Source of the DNA: Parapristionchus giblindavisi
Lineage: Eukaryota > Nematoda > Chromadorea > Rhabditida > Diplogasteridae
Length of the DNA: 64,000 nucleotides
Direction of reading: 5' to 3'
Assembly (NCBI GenBank): GCA_943737045.1
Contig: CALSFV010000003.1
Coordinates: forward strand, 1 to 64,000
Under the pieces are notes generated by a model that had not been told where the DNA came from, made no database searches, and worked only from the letters and a program-made list of their open reading frames with translations. Positions within the stretch are counted from its first letter, which is position 1; each line of letters starts with the position of its first letter. This document shows, piece by piece, positions 1 through 13,700 of the stretch. The position numbers were made by a program, and so were the translations under genes.

Positions 1-1134
1 AAGCCCCTAAGCCTAAGCCTAAGCCTAAGCCTAAGCCTAAGCCTAAGCTAAGCCTAAGCCTAAGCCTAAGCCTAAGCCTAAGCCTAAGCCTAAGCCTAAG
101 CCTAAGCTAAGCCTAAGCCTAAGCCTAAGCCTAAGCCTAAGCCTAAGCCTAAGCCTAAGCCTAAGCCTAAGCCTAAGCCTAAGCCTAAGCCTAAGCCTAA
201 GCCTAAGCCTAAGCCTAAGCCTAAGCCTAAGCCTAAGCCTAAGCCTAAGCCTAAGCCTAAGCCTAAGCCTAAGCCTAAGCCTAAGCCTAAGCCTAAGCCT
301 AAGCCTAAGCCTAAGCCTAAGCCTAAGCCTAAGCCTAAGCCTAAGCCTAAGCCTAAGCCTAAGCCTAAGCCTAAGCCTAAGCCTAAGCCTAAGCCTAAGC
401 CTAAGCCTAAGCCTAAGCTAAGCCTAAGCCTAAGCCTAAGCCTAAGCCTAAGCCTAAGCCTAAGCCTAAGCCTAAGCCTAAGCCTAAGCCTAAGCCTAAG
501 CCTAAGCCTAAGCCTAAGCCTAAGCCTAAGCCTAAGCCTAAGCCTAAGCCTAAGCCTAAGCCTAAGCCTAAGCCTAAGCCTAAGCCTAAGCCTAAGCCTA
601 AGCCTAAGCCTAAGCCTAAGCCTAAGCCTAAGCCTAAGCCTAAGCCTAAGCCTAAGCCTAAGCCTAAGCCTAAGCCTAAGCCTAAGCCTAAGCCTAAGCC
701 TAAGCCTAAGCCTAAGCCTAAGCCTAAGCCTAAGCCTAAGCCTAAGCCTAAGCCTAAGCCTAAGCCTAAGCCTAAGCCTAAGCCTAAGCCTAAGCCTAAG
801 CCTAAGCCTAAGCCTAAGCCTAAGCCTAAGCCTAAGCCTAAGCCTAAGCCCTAAGCCTAAGCCTAAGCCTAAGCCTAAGCCTAAGCCTAAGCCTAAGCCT
901 AAGCCTAAGCCTAAGCCTAAGCCTAAGCCTAAGCCTAAGCCTAAGCCTAAGCCTAAGCCTAAGCCTAAGCCTAAGCCTAAGCCTAAGCCTAAGCCTAAGC
1001 CTAAGCCTAAGCCTAAGCCTAAGCCTAAGCCTAAGCCTAAGCCCTAAGCCTAAGCCTAAGCCTAAGCCTAAGCCTAAGCCTAAGCCTAAGCCTAAGCCTA
1101 AGCCTAAGCCTAAGCCTAAGCCTAAGCCTAAGCC
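1..1134. repeat. Nematode telomere, (CCTAAG)n / (TTAGGC)n
   Basis: About 189 tandem hexamers of CCTAAG run from the first base, the C-rich strand of TTAGGC, which is the telomere repeat of most nematodes. The C-rich strand reading 5'->3' from the left edge is the orientation of a true left chromosome end. A few units are off-length: 5-mers (CTAAG) near 45-50, 110-115 and 415-420, and 7-mers with an extra C near 848 and 1041. The array passes directly into the 41-bp satellite at about 1133, with AGCC shared at the joint. Confidence 0.97.
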
Positions 1135-1936
1135 CTTGCTTCTGAGTGATTCCCTGGTCGAATCTGGGCTAGCCCCTTGCTTCTGAGTGATTCGCTGGTC
1201 GAATCTGGGCTAGCCCCTTGCTTCTGAGTGATTCCCTGGTCGAATCTGGGCTAGCCCCTTGCTTCTGAGTGATTCCCTGGTCGAATCTGGGCTAGCCCCT
1301 TGCTTCTGAGTGTTTCCCTGGTCGAATCTGGGCTAGCCCCTTGCTTCTGAGTGATAACCTGGTCGAATCTGGGCTAGCCCCTTGCTTCTGAGTGATACCC
1401 TGGTCGAATCTGGGCTAGCCCCTTGCTTCTGAGTGATTCCCTGGTCGAATCTGGGCTAGCCCCTTGCTTCTGAGTGATTCCCTGGTCGAATCTGGGCTAG
1501 CCCCTTGCTTCTGAGTGATTCCCTGATCGAATCTGGGCTAGCCCCTTGCTTCTGAGTGATTCCCTGGTCGAATCTGGGCTAGCCCTTTGCTTCTGAGTGA
1601 TTCCCTGGTCGAATCTGGGCTAGCCCCTTGCTTCTGAGTGATTCGCTGGTCGAATCTGGGCTAGCCCCTTGCTTCTGAGTGATTCCCTGGTCGAATCTGG
1701 ACTAGCCCCTTGCTTCTGAGTGATTCCCTGGTCGAATCTTTGCTAGCCCCTTGCTTCTGAGTGATTCCCTGGTCGAATCTCTGCTAGCCCCTTGCTTCTG
1801 AGTGATTCCCTGGTCGAATCTGGGCTAGCCCCTTGCTTCTGAGTGATTCCCTGGTCGAATCTGGGCTAGCCCCTTGCTTCTGAGTGATTCCCTGGTCGAA
1901 TCTGGGCTAGCCCCTTGCTTCTGAGTGTTTCCCTGG
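1133..1936 (-). repeat. 41-bp subtelomeric satellite, block 1
   Basis: About 19-20 tandem copies of a 41-bp monomer directly abut the telomere. The strand given here is relative: in this block the plus strand reads CCCCTTGCTTCTGAGTGATT and then CCCTGGTCGAATCTGGGCTAG, the reverse complement of the orientation that fills most of the array. Single-base variants such as GTGTTTCC, GTGATAACC and CTTTGCTAG mark individual copies and recur in later blocks. Each monomer holds the 10-bp perfect palindrome GGGCTAGCCC. Confidence 0.95.
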
Positions 1937-4900
1937 GGGGTAGCCCAGGGTATCACTCAGAAGCAAGGGGCTAGCCCAGATTCGACCAGGTTATCACTCA
2001 GAAGCAAGGGGCTAGCCCAGATTCGACCAGGGAATCACTCAGAAGCAAGGGGCTAGCCCAGATTCGACCAGCGAATCACTCAGAAGCAAGGGGCTAGCCC
2101 AGATTCGACCAGGGAATCACTCAGAAGCAAGGGGCTAGTCCAGATTCGACCAGGGAATCACTCAGAAGCAAGGGGCTAGCCCAGATTCGACCAGAGTATC
2201 ACTCAGAAGCAAGGGTCTAGCCCAGATTCGACCAGGGTATCACTCAGAAGCAAGGGGCTACCCCAGATTCGACCAGGGAATCACTCAGAAGCAAGGGGCT
2301 AGCCCAGAATCGACCAGGGAATCACTCAGAAGCAAGGGGCTAGCCCAGATTCGATCAGGGAATCACTCAGAAGCAAGGGGCTAGCCCAGATTCGACCAGG
2401 GAATAACTCAGAAGCAAGCGGCTAGCCCAGATTCGACCAGGGAATCACTCAGAAGCAAGGGGCTAGCCCAGATTCGACCAGGGAATCACTCAGAAGCAAG
2501 GGACTAGCCCAGATTCGACCAGCGAATCATTCAGAAGCAAGGGGCTAGCCCAGATTCGACCAGGGAATCACTCAGAAGCAATGGGATAGACCAGATTCGA
2601 CCAGGGAATCTCTCAGAAGCAAGGGGCTAGCAAAGATTCGACCAGGGAATCACTCAGAAGCAAGGGGCTAGTCCATATTCGACCAGGGAATCACTCAGAA
2701 GCAAAAGGCTAGCCTAGATTCGACCAGGGAATCACTCAGAAGCAAGGGGCTAGTCCAGATTCGACCAGGGAATCACTCAGAAGCAAGGGACTAGCCTAGA
2801 TTCGACCAGGGAATCACTCAGAAGCAAGGGGCTAGCCCAGATTCGACCAGGGAATCACTCAGAAGCAAGGGGCTAGCCCAGATTCGACCAGGGAATCACT
2901 CAGAAGCAAGGGGCTAGCTCAGATTCGACCAGGGAATCACTCAGAAGCAATGGGCTAGCCCAGATTCGACCAGGGAATCACTCAGAAGCAAGGGGCTAGC
3001 CCAGATTCGACCAGGGAATCACTCAGAAGCAAGGGGTTAGCAAAGATTCGACCAGGGAATAACTCAGAAGCAAGGGGCTAGTCCAGATTCGACCAGGGAA
3101 TCACTCAGAAGCAAGGGGCTAGCCCAGATTCGACCAGGGAATCACTCAGAAGCAAGGGGCTAGCCCAGATTCGACCAGGGAATCACTCAGAAGCAAGGGG
3201 CTAGCCCAGATTCGACCAGGGTATCACTCAGAAGCAAGGGGCTAGCCCAGATTCGACCAGGTTATCACTCAGGAGCAAGGGGCTAGCCCAGATTCGACCA
3301 GGGAAACACTCAGAAGCAAGGGGCTAGCCCAGATTCGACCAGGGAATCACTCAGAAGCAAGGGGCTAGCCCAGATTCGACCAGGGAATCACTCAGAAGCA
3401 AGGGGCTAGCAAAGATTCGACCAGGGAATCACTTAGAAGCAAGGGGCTAGTCCAGATTCGACCAGGGAATCACTCAGAAGCAAGGGGCTAGCCCAGATTC
3501 GACCAGCGAATCACTCAGAAGCAAGGGGCTAGCCCAGATTCGACCAGGGAATCACTCAGAAGCAAGGGGCTAGCCCAGATTCGACCAGGGAATCACTCAG
3601 AAGCAAGGGGCTAGCCCAGATTCGACCAGGGAATCACTCAGAAGCAAGGGGCTAGCCCAGATTCGACCAGGGAATCACTCAGAAGCAAGGGGCTAGCCCA
3701 GATTCGACCAGAGTATCACTCAGAAGCAAGGGTCTAGCCCAGATTCGACCAGGGTATCACTCAGAAGCAAGGGGCAAGCCCATATTAGACCAGGGAATCA
3801 CTCAGAAGCAAGGGGCTAGCCCAGATTCGACCAGGGAATCACTCAGAAGCAAGGGGCTAGCCCAGATTCGACCAGGGAATCACTCAGAAGCAAGGGGCTA
3901 GCCCAGATTCGACCAGGGAATCACTCAGAAGCAAGGGGCTAGCCCAGATTCGACCAGCGAATCACTCAGAAGCAAGGGGCTAGCCCAGATTCGACCAGGG
4001 AATCACTCAGAAGCAAGGGGCTAGCCCAGATTCGACCAGGGAATCACTCAGAAGCAAGGGGTTAGCAAAGATTCGACCAGGGAATAACTCAGAAGCAAGG
4101 GGCTAGTCCAGATTCGACCAGGGAATCACTCAGAAGCAAGGGGCTAGCCCAGATTCGACCAGGGAATCACTCAGAAGCAAGGGGCTAGCCCAGATTCGAC
4201 CAGGGAATCACTCAGAAGCAAGGGGTTAGCAAAGATTCGACCAGGGAATAACTCAGAAGCAAGGGGCTAGCCCAGATTCGACCAGGGAATCACTCAGAAG
4301 CAAGGGGCTAGCCCAGATTCGACCAGGGTATCACTCAGAAGCAAGGGGCTAGCCCAGATTCGACCAGGTTATCACTCAGAAGCAAGGGGCTAGCCCAGAT
4401 TCGACCAGGGAAACACTCAGAAGCAAGGGGCTAGCCCAGATTCGACCAGGGAATCACTCAGAAGCAAGGGGCTAGCCCAGATTCGACCAGGGAATCACTC
4501 AGAAGCAAGGGGCTAGCCCAGATTCGACCAGCGAATCACTCAGAAGCAAGGGGCTAGCCCAGATTCGACCAGGGAATCACTCAGAAGCAAGGGGCTAGCC
4601 CAGATTCGACCAGGGAATCACTCAGAAGCAAGGGGCTAGCCCAGATTCGACCAGGGAATCACTCAGAAGCAAGGGGCTAGCCCAGATTCGACCAGGGAAT
4701 CACTCAGAAGCAAGGGGCTAGCCCAGATTCGACCAGGGAATCACTCAGAAGCAAGGGTCTAGCCCAGATTCGACCAGGGAATCACTCAGAAGCAAGGGGC
4801 AAGCCCAGATTAGACCAGGGTATCACTCAGAAGCAAGGGGCTAGCCCAGATTCGACCAGGTTATCACTCAGAAGCAAGGGGCTAGCCCAGATTCGACCAG

Positions 4901-7723
4901 GGAATCACTCAGAAGCAAGGGGCTAGCCCAGATTCGACCAGGGAATCACTCAGAAGCAAGGGGCTAGCCCAGATTCGACCAGGGAATCACTCAGAAGCAA
5001 GGGGCTAGCCCAGATTCGACCAGGGAATCACTCAGAAGCAAATGGATAGACCAGATTCGACCAGGGAATCACTCAGAAGCAAGGGGCTAGCAAAGATTCG
5101 ACCAGGGAATCACTCAGAAGCAAGGGGCTAGTCCAGATTCGACCAGGGAATCACTCAGAAGCAAGGGGCTAGCCCAGATTCGACCAGCGAATCACTCAGA
5201 AGCAAGGGGCTAGCCCAGATTCGACCAGGGAATCACTCAGAAGCAAGGGGCTAGCCCAGATTCGACCAGGGAATCACTCAGAAGCAAGGGGCTAGCCCAG
5301 ATTCGACCAGGGAATCACTCAGAAGCAAGGGGCTAGCCCAGATTCGACCATGGAATCACTCAGAAGCAAGGGGCTAGCCCAGATTCGACCAGAGTATCAC
5401 TCAGAAGCAAGGGTCTAGCCCAGATTCGACCAGGGTATCACTCAGAAGCAAGGGGCAAGCCCAGATTAGACCAGGGAATCACTCAGAAGCAAGGGGCTAG
5501 CCCAGATTCGACCAGGGAATCACTCAGAAGCAAGGGGCTAGCCCAGATTCGACCAGGGAATCACTCAGAAGCAAGGGGCTAGCCCAGATTCGACCAGGGA
5601 ATCATTCAGAAGCAAGGGGCTAGCCCAGATTCGACCAGGGAATCACTCAGAAGCAAGGGGCTAGCCCAGATTCGACCAGGGAATCACTCAGAAGCAAGGG
5701 GCTAGCCCAGATTCGACCAGGGAATCACTCAGAAGCAAGGGGCTAGCCCAGATTCGACCAGCGAATCACTCAGAAGCAAGGGGCTAGCCCAGATTCGACC
5801 AGGGAATCACTCAGAAGCAAGGGGCTAGCCCAGATTCGACCAGGGAATCACTCAGAAGCAAGGGGCTAGCCCAGATTCGACCAGGGAATCATTCAGAAGC
5901 AAGGGGCTAGCCCAGATTCGACCAGGGAATCACTCAGAAGCAAGGGGCTAGCCCAGATTCGACCAGGGAATCACTCAGAAGCAAGGGGCTAGCCCAGATT
6001 CGACCAGCGAATCACTCAGAAGCAAGGGGCTAGCCCAGATTCGACCAGGGAATCACTCAGAAGCAAGGGGCTAGCCCAGATTCGACCAGGGAATCACTCA
6101 GAAGCAAGGGGTTAGCAAAGATTCGACCAGGGAATAACTCAGAAGCAAGGGGCTAGTCCAGATTCGACCAGGGAATCACTCAGAAGCAAGGGGCTAGCCC
6201 AGATTCGACCAGGGAATCACTCAGAAGCAAGGGGCTAGCCCAGATTCGACCAGGGAATCACTCAGAAGCAAGGGGCTAGCCCAGATTCGACCAGGGTATC
6301 ACTCAGAAGCAAGGGGCTAGCCCAGATTCGACCAGGTTATCACTCAGAAGCAAGGGGCTAGCCAGATTCGACCAGGGAAACACTCAGAAGCAAGGGGCTA
6401 GCCCAGATTCGACCAGGGAATCACTCAGAAGCAAGGGGCTAGCCCAGATTCGACCAGGGAATCACTCAGAAGCAAGGGGCTAGCCCAGATTCGACCAGGG
6501 AATCACTCAGAAGCAAGGGGCTAGCAAAGATTCGACCAGGGAATCACTCAGAAGCAAGGGGCTAGCAAAGATTCGACCAGGGAATCACTCAGAAGCAAGG
6601 GGCTAGTCCAGATTCGACCAGGGAATCACTCAGAAGCAAGGGGCTAGCCCAGATTCGACCAGCGAATCACTCAGAAGCAAGGGGCTAGCCCAGATTCGAC
6701 CAGGGAATCACTCAGAAGCAAAGGGCTAGCCCAGATTCGACCAGGGAATCACTCAGAAGCAAGGGGCTAGCCCAGATTCGACCAGGGAATCACTCAGAAG
6801 CAAGGGGCTAGCCCAGATTCGACCAGGGAATCACTCAGAAGCAAGGGGCTAGCCCAGATTCGACCAGGGAATCACTCAGAAGCAAGGGTCTAGCCCAGAT
6901 TCGACCAGGGAATCACTCAGAAGCAAGGGGCAAGCCCAGATTAGACCAGGGTATCACTCAGAAGCAAGGGGCTAGCCCAGATTCGACCAGGTTATCACTC
7001 AGAAGCAAGGGGCTAGCCCAGATTCGACCAGGGAATCACTCAGAAGCAAGGGGCTAGCCCAGATTCGACCAGGGAATCACTCAGAAGCAAGGGGCTAGCC
7101 CAGATTCGACCAGGGAATCACTCAGAAGCAAGGGGCTAGCCCAGATTCGACCAGGGAATCACTCAGAAGCAAGGGGATAGACCAGATTCGACCAGGGAAT
7201 CACTCAGAAGCAAGGGGCTAGCAAAGATTCGACCAGGGAATCACTCAGAAGCAAGGGGCTAGTCCAGATTCGACCAGGGAATCACTCAGAAGCAAGGGGC
7301 TAGTCCAGATTCGACCAGGGAATCACTCAGAAGCAAGGGGCTAGCCCAGATTCGACCAGGGAATCACTCAGAAGCAAGGGGCTAGCCCAGATTCGACCAG
7401 GGAATCACTCAGAAGCAAGGGGTTAGCAAAGATTCGACCAGGGAATAACTCAGAAGCAAGGGGCTAGCCCAGATTCGACCAGGGAATCACTCAGAAGCAA
7501 GGGGCTAGCCCAGATTCGACCAGGGTATCACTCAGAAGCAAGGGGCTAGCCCAGATTCGACCAGGTTATCACTCAGAAGCAAGGGGCTAGCCCAGATTCG
7601 ACCAGGGAAACACTCAGAAGCAAGGGGCTAGCCCAGATTCGACCAGGGAATCACTCAGAAGCAAGGGGCTAGCCCAGATTCGACCAGGGAATCACTCAGA
7701 AGCAAGGGGCTAGCCCAGATTCG
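1937..7723 (+). repeat. 41-bp subtelomeric satellite, block 2 (inverted relative to block 1)
   Basis: About 141 copies of the same monomer, now with AGATTCGACCAGGGAATCAC on the plus strand. The orientation switch lies at about 1935-1950, where one monomer lacks about ten bases. The block carries rare marker variants (AAAAGGCTAGCCTAG at 2703, CAGGAGCAAGG at 3270, CCCATATTAGACC at 3779, AAATGGATAGACC at 5040, a one-base-short GCTAGCCAGATT at about 6360). All of these recur elsewhere in the array at fixed offsets. Confidence 0.95.
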
Positions 7724-10700
7724 CTTCTGAGTGATTCCCTGGTCGAATCTGGGCTAGCCCCTTGCTTCTGAGTGATTCGCTGGTCGAATCTGGGCTAGCC
7801 CCTTGCTTCTGAGTGATTCCCTGGTCGAATCTGGACTAGCCCCTTGCTTCTGAGTGATTCCCTGGTCGAATCTTTGCTAGCCCCTTGCTTCTGAGTGATT
7901 CCCTGGTCGAATCTCTGCTAGCCCCTTGCTTCTGAGTGATTCCCTGGTCGAATCTGGGCTAGCCCCTTGCTTCTGAGTGATTCCCTGGTCGAATCTGGGC
8001 TAGCCCCTTGCTTCTGAGTGATTCCCTGGTCGAATCTGGGCTAGCCCCTTGCTTCTGAGTGTTTCCCTGGTCGAATCTGGCTAGCCCCTTGCTTCTGAGT
8101 GATAACCTGGTCGAATCTGGGCTAGCCCCTTGCTTCTGAGTGATACCCTGGTCGAATCTGGGCTAGCCCCTTGCTTCTGAGTGATTCCCTGGTCGAATCT
8201 GGGCTAGCCCCTTGCTTCTGAGTGATTCCCTGGTCGAATCTGGGCTAGCCCCTTGCTTCTGAGTGATTCCCTGGTCGAATCTGGACTAGCCCCTTGCTTC
8301 TGAGTTATTCCCTGGTCGAATCTTTGCTAACCCCTTGCTTCTGAGTGATTCCCTGGTCGAATCTGGGCTAGCCCCTTGCTTCTGAGTGATTCCCTGGTCG
8401 AATCTGGGCTAGCCCCTTGCTTCTGAGTGATTCGCTGGTCGAATCTGGGCTAGCCCCTTGCTTCTGAGTGATTCCCTGGTCGAATCTGGGCTAGCCCCTT
8501 GCTTCTGAGTGATTCCCTGGTCGAATCTGGGCTAGCCCCTTGCTTCTGAGTGATTCCCTGGTCGAATCTGGGCTAGCCCCTTGCTTCTGAATGATTCCCT
8601 GGTCGAATCTGGGCTAGCCCCTTGCTTCTGAGTGATTCCCTGGTCGAATCTGGGCTAGCCCCTTGCTTCTGAGTGATTCCCTGGTCGAATCTGGGCTAGC
8701 CCCTTGCTTCTGAGTGATTCCCTGGTCTAATCTGGGCTTGCCCCTTGCTTCTGAGTGATACCCTGGTCGAATCTGGGCTAGACCCTTGCTTCTGAGTGAT
8801 ACTCTGGTCGAATCTGGGCTAGCCCCTTGCTTCTGAGTGATTCCATGGTCGAATCTGGGCTAGCCCCTTGCTTCTGAGTGATTCCCTGGTCGAATCTGGG
8901 CTAGCCCCTTGCTTCTGAGTGATTCCCTGGTCGAATCTGGGCTAGCCCCTTGCTTCTGAGTGATTCCCTGGTCGAATCTGGGCTAGCCCCTTGCTTCTGA
9001 GTGATTCGCTGGTCGAATCTGGGCTAGCCCCTTGCTTCTGAGTGATTCCCTGGTCGAATCTGGACTAGCCCCTTGCTTCTGAGTGATTCCCTGGTCGAAT
9101 CTTTGCTAGCCCCTTGCTTCTGAGTGATTCCCTGGTCGAATCTGGTCTATCCCCTTGCTTCTGAGTGATTCCCTGGTCGAATCTGGGCTAGCCCCTTGCT
9201 TCTGAGTGATTCCCTGGTCGAATCTGGGCTAGCCCCTTGCTTCTGAGTGATTCCCTGGTCGAATCTGGGCTAGCCCCTTGCTTCTGAGTGATTCCCTGGT
9301 CGAATCTGGGCTAGCCCCTTGCTTCTGAGTGATAACCTGGTCGAATCTGGGCTAGCCCCTTGCTTCTGAGTGATACCCTGGTCTAATCTGGGCTTGCCCC
9401 TTGCTTCTGAGTGATTCCCTGGTCGAATCTGGGCTAGACCCTTGCTTCTGAGTGATTCCCTGGTCGAATCTGGGCTAGCCCCTTGCTTCTGAGTGATTCC
9501 CTGGTCGAATCTGGGCTAGCCCCTTGCTTCTGAGTGATTCCCTGGTCGAATCTGGGCTAGCCCCTTGCTTCTGAGTGATTCCCTGGTCGAATCTGGGCTA
9601 GCCCCTTGCTTCTGAGTGATTCCCTGGTCGAATCTGGGCTAGCCCCTTGCTTCTGAGTGATTCGCTGGTCGAATCTGGGCTAGCCCCTTGCTTCTGAGTG
9701 ATTCCCTGGTCGAATCTGGGCTAGCCCCTTGCTTCTGAGTGATTCCCTGGTCGAATCTGGGCTAGCCCCTTGCTTCTGAGTGTTTCCCTGGTCGAATCTG
9801 GGCTAGCCCCTTGCTTCTGAGTGATAACCTGGTCGAATCTGGGCTAGCCCCTTGCTTCTGAGTGATACCCTGGTCGAATCTGGGCTAGCCCCTTGCTTCT
9901 GAGTGATTCCCTGGTCGAATCTGGGCTAGCCCCTTGCTTCTGAGTTATTCCCTGGTCGAATCTTTGCTAACCCCTTGCTTCTGAGTGATTCCCTGGTCGA
10001 ATCTGGGCTAGCCCCTTGCTTCTGAGTGATTCCCTGGTCGAATCTGGGCTAGCCCCTTGCTTCTGAGTGATTCCCTGGTCGAATCTGGACTAGCCCCTTG
10101 CTTCTGAGTGATTCCCTGGTCGAATCTGGACTAGCCCCTTGCTTCTGAGTGATTCCCTGGTCGAATCTTTGCTAGCCCCTTGCTTCTGAGTGATTCCCTG
10201 GTCGAATCTGGTCTATCCCCTTGCTTCTGAGTGATTCCCTGGTCGAATCTGGGCTAGCCCCTTGCTTCTGAGTGATTCCCTGGTCGAATCTGGGCTAGCC
10301 CCTTGCTTCTGAGTGATTCCCTGGTCGAATCTGGGCTAGCCCCTTGCTTCTGAGTGATTCCCTGGTCGAATCTGGGCTAGCCCCTTGCTTCTGAGTGATA
10401 ACCTGGTCGAATCTGGGCTAGCCCCTTGCTTCTGAGTGATACCCTGGTCTAATCTGGGCTTGCCCCTTGCTTCTGAGTGATTCCCTGGTCGAATCTGGGC
10501 TAGACCCTTGCTTCTGAGTGATTCCCTGGTCGAATCTGGGCTAGCCCCTTGCTTCTGAGTGATTCCCTGGTCGAATCTGGGCTAGCCCCTTGCTTCTGAG
10601 TGATTCCCTGGTCGAATCTGGGCTAGCCCCTTGCTTCTGAGTGATTCCCTGGTCGAATCTGGGCTAGCCCTTTGCTTCTGAGTGATTCCCTGGTCGAATC

Positions 10701-13700
10701 TGGGCTAGCCCCTTGCTTCTGAGTGATTCGCTGGTCGAATCTGGGCTAGCCCCTTGCTTCTGAGTGATTCCCTGGTCGAATCTGGACTAGCCCCTTGCTT
10801 CTGAGTGATTCCCTGGTCGAATCTTTGCTAGCCCCTTGCTTCTGAGTGATTCCCTGGTCGAATCTTTGCTAGCCCCTTGCTTCTGAGTGATTCCCTGGTC
10901 GAATCTGGGCTAGCCCCTTGCTTCTGAGTGATTCCCTGGTCGAATCTGGGCTAGCCCCTTGCTTCTGAGTGATTCCCTGGTCGAATCTGGGCTAGCCCCT
11001 TGCTTCTGAGTGTTTCCCTGGTCGAATCTGGCTAGCCCCTTGCTTCTGAGTGATAACCTGGTCGAATCTGGGCTAGCCCCTTGCTTCTGAGTGATACCCT
11101 GGTCGAATCTGGGCTAGCCCCTTGCTTCTGAGTGATTCCCTGGTCGAATCTGGGCTAGCCCCTTGCTTCTGAGTGATTCCCTGGTCGAATCTGGGCTAGC
11201 CCCTTGCTTCTGAGTGATTCCCTGGTCGAATCTGGACTAGCCCCTTGCTTCTGAGTTATTCCCTGGTCGAATCTTTGCTAACCCCTTGCTTCTGAGTGAT
11301 TCCCTGGTCGAATCTGGGCTAGCCCCTTGCTTCTGAGTGATTCCCTGGTCGAATCTGGGCTAGCCCCTTGCTTCTGAGTGATTCGCTGGTCGAATCTGGG
11401 CTAGCCCCTTGCTTCTGAGTGATTCCCTGGTCGAATCTGGGCTAGCCCCTTGCTTCTGAGTGATTCCCTGGTCGAATCTGGGCTAGCCCCTTGCTTCTGA
11501 ATGATTCCCTGGTCGAATCTGGGCTAGCCCCTTGCTTCTGAGTGATTCCCTGGTCGAATCTGGGCTAGCCCCTTGCTTCTGAGTGATTCCCTGGTCGAAT
11601 CTGGGCTAGCCCCTTGCTTCTGAGTGATTCGCTGGTCGAATCTGGGCTAGCCCCTTGCTTCTGAGTGATTCCCTGGTCGAATCTGGGCTAGCCCCTTGCT
11701 TCTGAGTGATTCCCTGGTCGAATCTGGGCTAGCCCCTTGCTTCTGAGTGATTCCCTGGTCGAATCTGGGCTAGCCCCTTGCTTCTGAATGATTCCCTGGT
11801 CGAATCTGGGCTAGCCCCTTGCTTCTGAGTGATTCCCTGGTCGAATCTGGGCTAGCCCCTTGCTTCTGAGTGATTCCCTGGTCGAATCTGGGCTAGCCCC
11901 TTGCTTCTGAGTGATTCCCTGGTCTAATCTGGGCTTGCCCCTTGCTTCTGAGTGATACCCTGGTCGAATCTGGGCTAGACCCTTGCTTCTGAGTGATACT
12001 CTGGTCGAATCTGGGCTAGCCCCTTGCTTCTGAGTGATTCCATGGTCGAATCTGGGCTAGCCCCTTGCTTCTGAGTGATTCCCTGGTCGAATCTGGGCTA
12101 GCCCCTTGCTTCTGAGTGATTCCCTGGTCGAATCTGGGCTAGCCCCTTGCTTCTGAGTGATTCCCTGGTCGAATCTGGGCTAGCCCCTTGCTTCTGAGTG
12201 ATTCGCTGGTCGAATCTGGGCTAGCCCCTTGCTTCTGAGTGATTCCCTGGTCGAATCTGGACTAGCCCCTTGCTTCTGAGTGATTCCCTGGTCGAATCTT
12301 TGCTAGCCCCTTGCTTCTGAGTGATTCCCTGGTCGAATCTGGTCTATCCATTTGCTTCTGAGTGATTCCCTGGTCGAATCTGGGCTAGCCCCTTGCTTCT
12401 GAGTGATTCCCTGGTCGAATCTGGGCTAGCCCCTTGCTTCTGAGTGATTCCCTGGTCGAATCTGGGCTAGCCCCTTGCTTCTGAGTGATTCCCTGGTCGA
12501 ATCTGGGCTAGCCCCTTGCTTCTGAGTGATAACCTGGTCGAATCTGGGCTAGCCCCTTGCTTCTGAGTGATACCCTGGTCTAATCTGGGCTTGCCCCTTG
12601 CTTCTGAGTGATTCCCTGGTCGAATCTGGGCTAGACCCTTGCTTCTGAGTGATTCCCTGGTCGAATCTGGGCTAGCCCCTTGCTTCTGAGTGATTCCCTG
12701 GTCGAATCTGGGCTAGCCCCTTGCTTCTGAGTGATTCCCTGGTCGAATCTGGGCTAGCCCCTTGCTTCTGAGTGATTCCCTGGTCGAATCTGGGCTAGCC
12801 CCTTGCTTCTGAGTGATTCCCTGGTCGAATCTGGGCTAGCCCCTTGCTTCTGAGTGATTCGCTGGTCGAATCTGGGCTAGCCCCTTGCTTCTGAGTGATT
12901 CCCTGGTCGAATCTGGGCTAGCCCCTTGCTTCTGAGTGATTCCCTGGTCGAATCTGGGCTAGCCCCTTGCTTCTGAGTGTTTCCCTGGTCGAATCTGGGC
13001 TAGCCCCTTGCTTCTGAGTGATAACCTGGTCGAATCTGGGCTAGCCCCTTGCTTCTGAGTGATACCCTGGTCGAATCTGGGCTAGCCCCTTGCTTCTGAG
13101 TGATTCCCTGGTCGAATCTGGGCTAGCCCCTTGCTTCTGAGTTATTCCCTGGTCGAATCTTTGCTAACCCCTTGCTTCTGAGTGATTCCCTGGTCGAATC
13201 TGGGCTAGCCCCTTGCTTCTGAGTGATTCCCTGGTCGAATCTGGGCTAGCCCCTTGCTTCTGAGTGATTCCCTGGTCGAATCTGGACTAGCCCCTTGCTT
13301 CTGAGTTATTCCCTGGTCGAATCTTTGCTAACCCCTTGCTTCTGAGTGATTCCCTGGTCGAATCTGGGCTAGCCCCTTGCTTCTGAGTGATTCCCTGGTC
13401 GAATCTGGGCTAGCCCCTTGCTTCTGAGTGATTCGCTGGTCGAATCTGGGCTAGCCCCTTGCTTCTGAGTGATTCCCTGGTCGAATCTGGGCTAGCCCCT
13501 TGCTTCTGAGTGATTCCCTGGTCGAATCTGGGCTAGCCCCTTGCTTCTGAGTGATTCCCTGGTCGAATCTGGGCTAGCCCCTTGCTTCTGAGTGATTCCC
13601 TGGTCTAATATGGGCTTGCCCCTTGCTTCTGAGTGATACCCTGGTCGAATCTGGGCTAGACCCTTGCTTCTGAGTGATACTCTGGTCGAATCTGGGCTAG

